Positions 59,753-63,875 of a DNA stretch of 63,875 nucleotides are shown piece after piece. The notes beneath the pieces were generated by a model. It had not been told where the DNA came from and ran no database searches. It saw only the letters and a list, made by a program, of their open reading frames with translations. Origin of the DNA: Spirochaetia bacterium. Lineage in GTDB: Bacteria; Spirochaetota; Spirochaetia; Treponematales; Breznakiellaceae. The translations under genes were made by a program, and so were the position numbers. The stretch covers positions 1-63,875 of the forward strand of contig BOBG01000001.1 in the NCBI GenBank assembly GCA_026002265.1. Reading direction: 5' to 3'. Each line of letters begins with the position of its first letter. The stretch's first letter is position 1.

Positions 59753-62170
59753 ATGCCGAACAAAATTAACTTCAATGCCGACTGGAAATTCTTTTTGGGT
59801 GATGATGCAACATATAGTGCTCCACAATTTGACACTTCTAGCTGGAAACCGCTAACACTGCCGCATGATTGGGGATGCGATTATGCGCTCGATGAAAAAG
59901 CTCCGACAGGTGGCGGCGGCGGTTATGCAGTTACCGGTATCGGCTGGTATCGAAAAAACTTCATAATTGAAAAACGTCAAAAAGAAAAGCGCATCAGTAT
60001 TTTGTTCGGCGGCATTTTTATGGATTCCACCATATACATTAATGGAAAGAAGGTAGGCGGCCGCGCGTATGGTTATAGTGAGTTTACGGTTGACATAACA
60101 GACGCGATTGTCGCGGGTGATAATGTAATCGCTGTTCGGGTGAATAATAGTTTGCAACCCAATTCCCGCTGGTATACCGGCAGTGGGATATACCGTGATT
60201 GTTATCTGCTGGAAAGTTCAAATGTACATATTGAAATAAACGGAGTTTTTTGTTTAACAAATCACCTTATGTATAATAACACAAAAGCGCGGTTGCAAAT
60301 ACAAACAACTGTGCGCAACGATGGGAATGTTCCCGATGATGTAGGGGTTTATCATAGTGTGATAGATGTCAGGGGAAAAGTTGTTGTTAAAGATGCTGGT
60401 GCGTTACACATCGAGGCGGAAAGCAGCGCACTTGGAATGGTTGCACCGGTTGTGGATAACCCAAAACTGTGGTCGGTAGAGTCGCCATATTTATATACGT
60501 TAAAAACTACGCTTATACAAACACAGAACGGAGAAATAATTGACGAGGTACAAACTAAAATTGGAATACGCAGCCTTGAGTTTGACGCGGATAATGGTTT
60601 TATTTTGAATGGTGAAAGAATCAAGATAAAAGGTATGTGCGTTCATCACGATGGCGGCGTTACCGGTGCGGCATTTTTCCGCGAGACGTGGGAAAGGCGT
60701 TTATATTTGCTCAAAGACATGGGCTGTAACGGAATCCGCATGGCGCACAATCCCCCTGATTCACAGTTGTTAGATCTCTGTGATGAGATGGGCTTCCTCG
60801 TGATGGATGAAGCTTTTGATGAGTGGCTTTTGACAAAATACAAAAGTGCTGAATATGGTTATAGTTCCGATTTTGCATTTGGGTATGGCTCGCTTTTTTC
60901 GGAAAATGCAGATCGCGACCTCGTGTCAATGCTGCGCCGTGACCGTAATCACCCAAGTGTAATTTTGTGGAGCATCGGCAACGAGATTCCAGACCAAGCT
61001 GTGCTCGGGGGCAAACCGCTTTTGGAGCGCTTACAGACTATCTGCCACACGCTCGACCCGACCCGACTTGTTACGAGTGCGCTCGATAATGTGGCATCGC
61101 CTGATGAGTATCGCACGCGCCCGGAGTTCGAATGCGCCCTCGATGTTGCCGGTTATAATTACGTTGCGCGCTGGGGAAAACGAGCAGAGACGCTCTACGA
61201 TGAAGACCGCGCTCAATACCCAAAGCGGCGTTTCATCGGCAGCGAAAACCCGTCGGCAGGGGGTATTCGCGGCGAATACAAAATCGACCGCAACACGCCC
61301 TGGCGCATGAACTACGATGAAGCAACCCACAATCACGAATTCCTCTGGCGCTACACTGCCAGTCGGGATTTTATTGCCGGGGATTATCTTTGGACAGGAA
61401 TCGACTACCTCGGTGAAACACGCTGGCCTTGGCGCGGCGCTCCTTTCGGTCCCATCGACACCGCCGGATTTCCGAAAGACACGTTCTATTATTTCCGCTC
61501 CATCTGGAACGACAGGGATATAACGCTGCACATTTTACCGCATTGGAATTCTTCAGGGAAAAAAGCCGGCGAGTTCCTCTCTGTCATTGCTTACACTAAC
61601 TGCGATGAAGTGACATTATCCTTAAACGGAAAAGTGATTGGCACCAAGGGCTACGATTTTCCAAATGTGGGTATGAAAGGCGCGTGGAATATTCCTGAAA
61701 GACTAACTCACCCAACTACACACGATCTCCACTTACAATGGGACGTGCCTTACGAGAGTGGTGAACTCAAAGCGGTAGGCTTTCGCGACGGCAAGAAATG
61801 CGCCGAAGTGATACTTAAAACCACCGGCTCGGCGCTAAAGCTCTCCGCGAAAATAGCCGGTACGCAAACGAAAATCCCTATTGGCGGAATTGCACAAATC
61901 GAAATCGCTGCTCTCGATGCCGAAGGCGTCATTGTGCCGGATGCCTCTCCGGAAGTAACTATAAAGGTGAATGGCTCCGCGGCAGAACTTCTTGGCCTTG
62001 ACTCAGGCGACATCCGCGATTTAACGCCGTTTAACTCACGGCAGCGTAAAATGTGCGCAGGACTCCTACTTGCGGTGGTTCGCGGTGGTTCGGCGGGCAA
62101 AGCAATGGTAAACATCAGCGCTAAGGGGTTGGAGGGAGTGGAAGTGAGTGTGAGTGTGAGTGTGGAGTAG
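59753..62170 (+). CDS. GH2 family glycoside hydrolase
   Basis: 805 residues, no signal peptide. N-terminal sugar-binding beta domain (FNADWKFFLGDD, LTLPHDWGCDYALDEKAPTG, GIGWYRKNFII), Ig-like middle, TIM barrel with GMCVHHDGGVTGAAFFRETW, CNGIRMAHNPPDSQLLDLCD and the acid/base ILWSIGNEIPDQ (about E411). The nucleophile is likely the Glu of FIGSENPSAG (about E497). The end matches the DUF4982/Ig-like domain of beta-galactosidase-type enzymes. Beta-galactosidase, beta-mannosidase and beta-glucuronidase are all GH2; together with GH130 nearby, a mannan- or galactan-derived substrate is plausible, but not shown. Confidence 0.9.
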   Translation: MPNKINFNADWKFFLGDDATYSAPQFDTSSWKPLTLPHDWGCDYALDEKAPTGGGGGYAVTGIGWYRKNFIIEKRQKEKRISILFGGIFMDSTIYINGKKVGGRAYGYSEFTVDITDAIVAGDNVIAVRVNNSLQPNSRWYTGSGIYRDCYLLESSNVHIEINGVFCLTNHLMYNNTKARLQIQTTVRNDGNVPDDVGVYHSVIDVRGKVVVKDAGALHIEAESSALGMVAPVVDNPKLWSVESPYLYTLKTTLIQTQNGEIIDEVQTKIGIRSLEFDADNGFILNGERIKIKGMCVHHDGGVTGAAFFRETWERRLYLLKDMGCNGIRMAHNPPDSQLLDLCDEMGFLVMDEAFDEWLLTKYKSAEYGYSSDFAFGYGSLFSENADRDLVSMLRRDRNHPSVILWSIGNEIPDQAVLGGKPLLERLQTICHTLDPTRLVTSALDNVASPDEYRTRPEFECALDVAGYNYVARWGKRAETLYDEDRAQYPKRRFIGSENPSAGGIRGEYKIDRNTPWRMNYDEATHNHEFLWRYTASRDFIAGDYLWTGIDYLGETRWPWRGAPFGPIDTAGFPKDTFYYFRSIWNDRDITLHILPHWNSSGKKAGEFLSVIAYTNCDEVTLSLNGKVIGTKGYDFPNVGMKGAWNIPERLTHPTTHDLHLQWDVPYESGELKAVGFRDGKKCAEVILKTTGSALKLSAKIAGTQTKIPIGGIAQIEIAALDAEGVIVPDASPEVTIKVNGSAAELLGLDSGDIRDLTPFNSRQRKMCAGLLLAVVRGGSAGKAMVNISAKGLEGVEVSVSVSVE

Positions 62171-62218
62171 TGGGACACATGGGCGCCTGAAAATGATGAA
62201 ACAAAAAAATCCAAACCT

Positions 62219-63067
62219 TCACTTTGCGTGCACTTTCCTAATATACTCTCTCGGCGTGATACTCCGCACTTTCTTGTAGAGGCGTGAAAAGTAGAAGGCA
62301 TCATCGTAACCGACACGAGCCGCCGCCTCGGCAATATTCAAAGAGGGCTCTGTATTAATAATGTACTCGAAACGTTGAATGCGTTTCTTTATTAAGAGCT
62401 GCTTAAAACTCGTGCCGAATTGCTCTTTTATTATGTGTGATACGCTTGAAGCACTTTTATTGACGGCAATAGCAATATCATTGATAGTTAAAGCCTCGGT
62501 TTGGTGTTTGTTTATTAGCCGGGTAATTTGTTCCGATACCGTAAGCCGACGTAACCCAATGTACTGCTGTGTCATAATATAGTTAACCATCATCGAAAAA
62601 AGATTCAGCATATTTTCAGAATTTTTTTGTTCGATATACGGTATGTCCGTAAAAAGATTTTTCAATTTTTTTAACTCCCCGCCGTCATCGCGATACTTTT
62701 CTTGGAACTCTGTCGGCACTTCTTTTATCGTTCGAAATTGCCCTACCATACCGTAACCAATTAAAGTACCGCCTGATTTAATCGGCATGACTGATTCGGT
62801 GGGGCCAGCAAAACAGCGGTAAGTGAAGGGTTTATTATGTGTCTCGCAGTACTTACACATGGTTTTGTCTTGAGTAAGACAGCGCATAAGCAAATGCATA
62901 TCATTTCGAATCATGGCGCAAAATGGGTGAACGGCACTGGGTTCCCCATAAAGAATCGCCTCGACATTCGTGTTAAAAAATGTCACCCGTACTCCAAAGC
63001 AATTTGAAAAACTAGTAAAAAGCTTCTGTACTTCAGCGTCAAAAAGAATATCTTCATTATTTCTCAT
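62219..63067 (-). CDS. AraC-family regulator with PocR sensor domain
   Basis: 282 residues. Residues about 8-165 match the PocR ligand-binding domain: VQKLFTSFSNCFGVRVTFFN, FCAMIRND and the cysteine cluster MCKYCETHNKPFTYRC. The AraC-type double helix-turn-helix fills about 185-280: LTINDIAIAVNKSASSVSHI, IKKRIQRFEYII and RVGYDDAFYFSRLYKKVRSI. It probably senses a sugar and activates the adjacent operons. Convergent with GH2, 48 bases away; own promoter at 63135-63164. Confidence 0.9.
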   Translation of the reverse strand: MRNNEDILFDAEVQKLFTSFSNCFGVRVTFFNTNVEAILYGEPSAVHPFCAMIRNDMHLLMRCLTQDKTMCKYCETHNKPFTYRCFAGPTESVMPIKSGGTLIGYGMVGQFRTIKEVPTEFQEKYRDDGGELKKLKNLFTDIPYIEQKNSENMLNLFSMMVNYIMTQQYIGLRRLTVSEQITRLINKHQTEALTINDIAIAVNKSASSVSHIIKEQFGTSFKQLLIKKRIQRFEYIINTEPSLNIAEAAARVGYDDAFYFSRLYKKVRSITPREYIRKVHAK

Positions 63068-63134
63068 ATATACATGAAATCCCCCGGTCCAATGAGCAGT
63101 CAGTCAAGCCGTGTTAAGATTTATTAATGCCATT

Positions 63135-63164
63135 AGTATAGCATATCCAAATGCCGAATGTCAA
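63135..63164 (-). promoter_or_regulatory. Promoter of the AraC-family gene
   Basis: Minus strand: -35 TTGACA (63159-63164), 18 bp, -10 TATACT (63135-63140). Start of translation about 60 bases later. Confidence 0.7.
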
Positions 63165-63210
63165 CGGTTAAATTTCGATGTACTCAAAAATTGCCGAAAG
63201 CGCCACCGCC

Positions 63211-63310
63211 TTAAACCTGAGTTATGTTGAAGGCGCACATGGCCAGTATCATCTGAAACCGCGTATTTCCCGAACGGCAGCCGCTCCATCTCTATGTCGC
63301 TTTTCAAGCA
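63211..63310 (-). mobile_element. Transposase relic, possibly IS1380-like
   Basis: Minus strand pieces in two frames: MERLPFGKYA, then NTRFQMILAMCAFNITQV and stop. The order matches the ERLPSGKF...N...LAYNLLR segment close to the C terminus of IS1380-type DDE transposases. Only about 30 codons remain and no ends are seen. Confidence 0.35.
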
Positions 63311-63318
63311 GTATTTTT

Positions 63319-63861
63319 TTATAGGTCCCTTGTCATTTTATTTTTTATTTCCTTATTTTTATTATCAAATATTATTACTTCGCACATTGTTTCGTCTTTG
63401 TATGATGTTTTCTTATTTTTTTTTATGATTTTATAATCACCATCCATATATTCTTTTATAATATTATTCCAAAATTTTACAGATGCAATATTTTTAATAT
63501 GATATTTTATTTGCCACTTCCCTTTGTATTTATTTAGAATATTATATATTACTGTTTTTCCTACTCCTAACCGTCTATATTTATACATTACAAAAAATTC
63601 TGCTATTTTATAATCCATTTCAATTTTTATTTCAGGAAATCCACTTATTAAAACAAAACCAGCCAATTTTTTATCTACTTTTATAAAAAATGGTATTCTT
63701 CCTTTTTCCAGCCAGAAATAATCCAAATGATCGTAACCGTATAAACCTAAACAATTAACATCTGTATTATCATATTGAGAAAATTCATAATTATATTTTT
63801 CCATTAAATTTCTTAATATTTCTTTTTCTTCTATTTTTATTTTTTCTATTTTTATATTCAT
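63319..63861 (-). CDS. GNAT-family N-acetyltransferase, AT-rich
   Basis: 180 residues, GGAGG 7 bases upstream of the ATG. GNAT fold: FIKVDKKLAGFVLISGF, AEFFVMYKYRRLGVGKTVIY with the acetyl-CoA loop RRLGVGK (about 93-107), and KFWNNIIKEYM. The acceptor is unknown. Base composition is very AT-rich (runs of Lys, Ile and Asn), unlike every other gene here, and it lies next to a transposase relic; recent transfer from an AT-rich relative is likely. Confidence 0.8.
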   Translation of the reverse strand: MNIKIEKIKIEEKEILRNLMEKYNYEFSQYDNTDVNCLGLYGYDHLDYFWLEKGRIPFFIKVDKKLAGFVLISGFPEIKIEMDYKIAEFFVMYKYRRLGVGKTVIYNILNKYKGKWQIKYHIKNIASVKFWNNIIKEYMDGDYKIIKKNKKTSYKDETMCEVIIFDNKNKEIKNKMTRDL

Positions 63862-63875
63862 AATTTTTCCTCCAT

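Noticed and set aside
1..63875. CRISPR array
   Set aside because: No regularly spaced direct repeats of 20-40 bases were seen, and no cas-like gene.

Overview
The window most resembles a treponeme-like spirochaete, probably host-associated (insect gut is a guess). The case rests on a FlgK flagellar hook protein, TpLRR/BspA-type leucine-rich repeat proteins, many small lipoproteins, the rpmH-rnpA-yidD-yidC-jag block, and a dnaG-rpoD-zinc ribbon-rnpB block. Species cannot be fixed from the sequence alone. The tetranucleotide CCGG is strikingly common in the housekeeping part (17 by hand count in 5001-6000) and close to chance in the sugar island (3 in 57001-58000), so the window has at least two compositional layers.

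Layout. 0-4.2 kb: an RNase Y amino-terminal part fused to an unknown spirochaetal-looking protein, and a secreted protein whose vWA-domain motifs are in permuted order. 4.2-12 kb (minus strand): jag, yidC, yidD, rnpA, rpmH, then a DUF2059 protein, a methyltransferase fused to an Mrr-like nuclease, an RNase II homologue and an XRE repressor. 12-16.3 kb: a lipoprotein and livM-livG-LRR-livF. 16.3-17.5 kb: a VapBC cassette bounded by a perfect 43-bp repeat of the livF 3' end. 17.5-28 kb: dus, oppDF, comFC, tRNA-fMet, proC, a degenerate receiver, a truncated oppA, a YfbK-type vWA lipoprotein, tRNA-Leu and paaK. 28-39.8 kb: flgK, glcD-like, metQ-ocd-metN, an msrC remnant, split dnaG, rpoD, a zinc-ribbon protein and rnpB. 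39.8-49.2 kb: lipoproteins, gene relics, and a nickel locus (cbiMQO + larBCE + DUF3842). 49.2-63.1 kb: a carbohydrate island with two divergent ABC sugar importers, GH130, an epimerase/reductase, a clan GH-A hydrolase, a GH2 enzyme and a PocR-AraC regulator. The end carries a transposase relic and an AT-rich acetyltransferase gene.

How it works together. The core genes cover translation, membrane protein insertion, tRNA processing (both RNase P subunits), replication priming and the main sigma factor. The nickel locus pairs metal uptake with synthesis of the nickel-pincer cofactor. The island imports oligosaccharides and splits them by phosphorolysis and hydrolysis.

A recurring theme is erosion and rejoining of genes. 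The Opp, Liv and Met importers each lack expected parts. metN runs straight into an N-terminally deleted msrC. dnaG is split by a 17-bp tandem duplication that also makes a plausible restart site. An RNase II relic, a lipoprotein pseudogene, a phage-type primase relic and a frameshifted permease add to this. Several genes and both tRNAs have -10 boxes only 5-7 bases upstream, which suggests leaderless transcripts. All functional calls are from reading sequence motifs; no database search was run.
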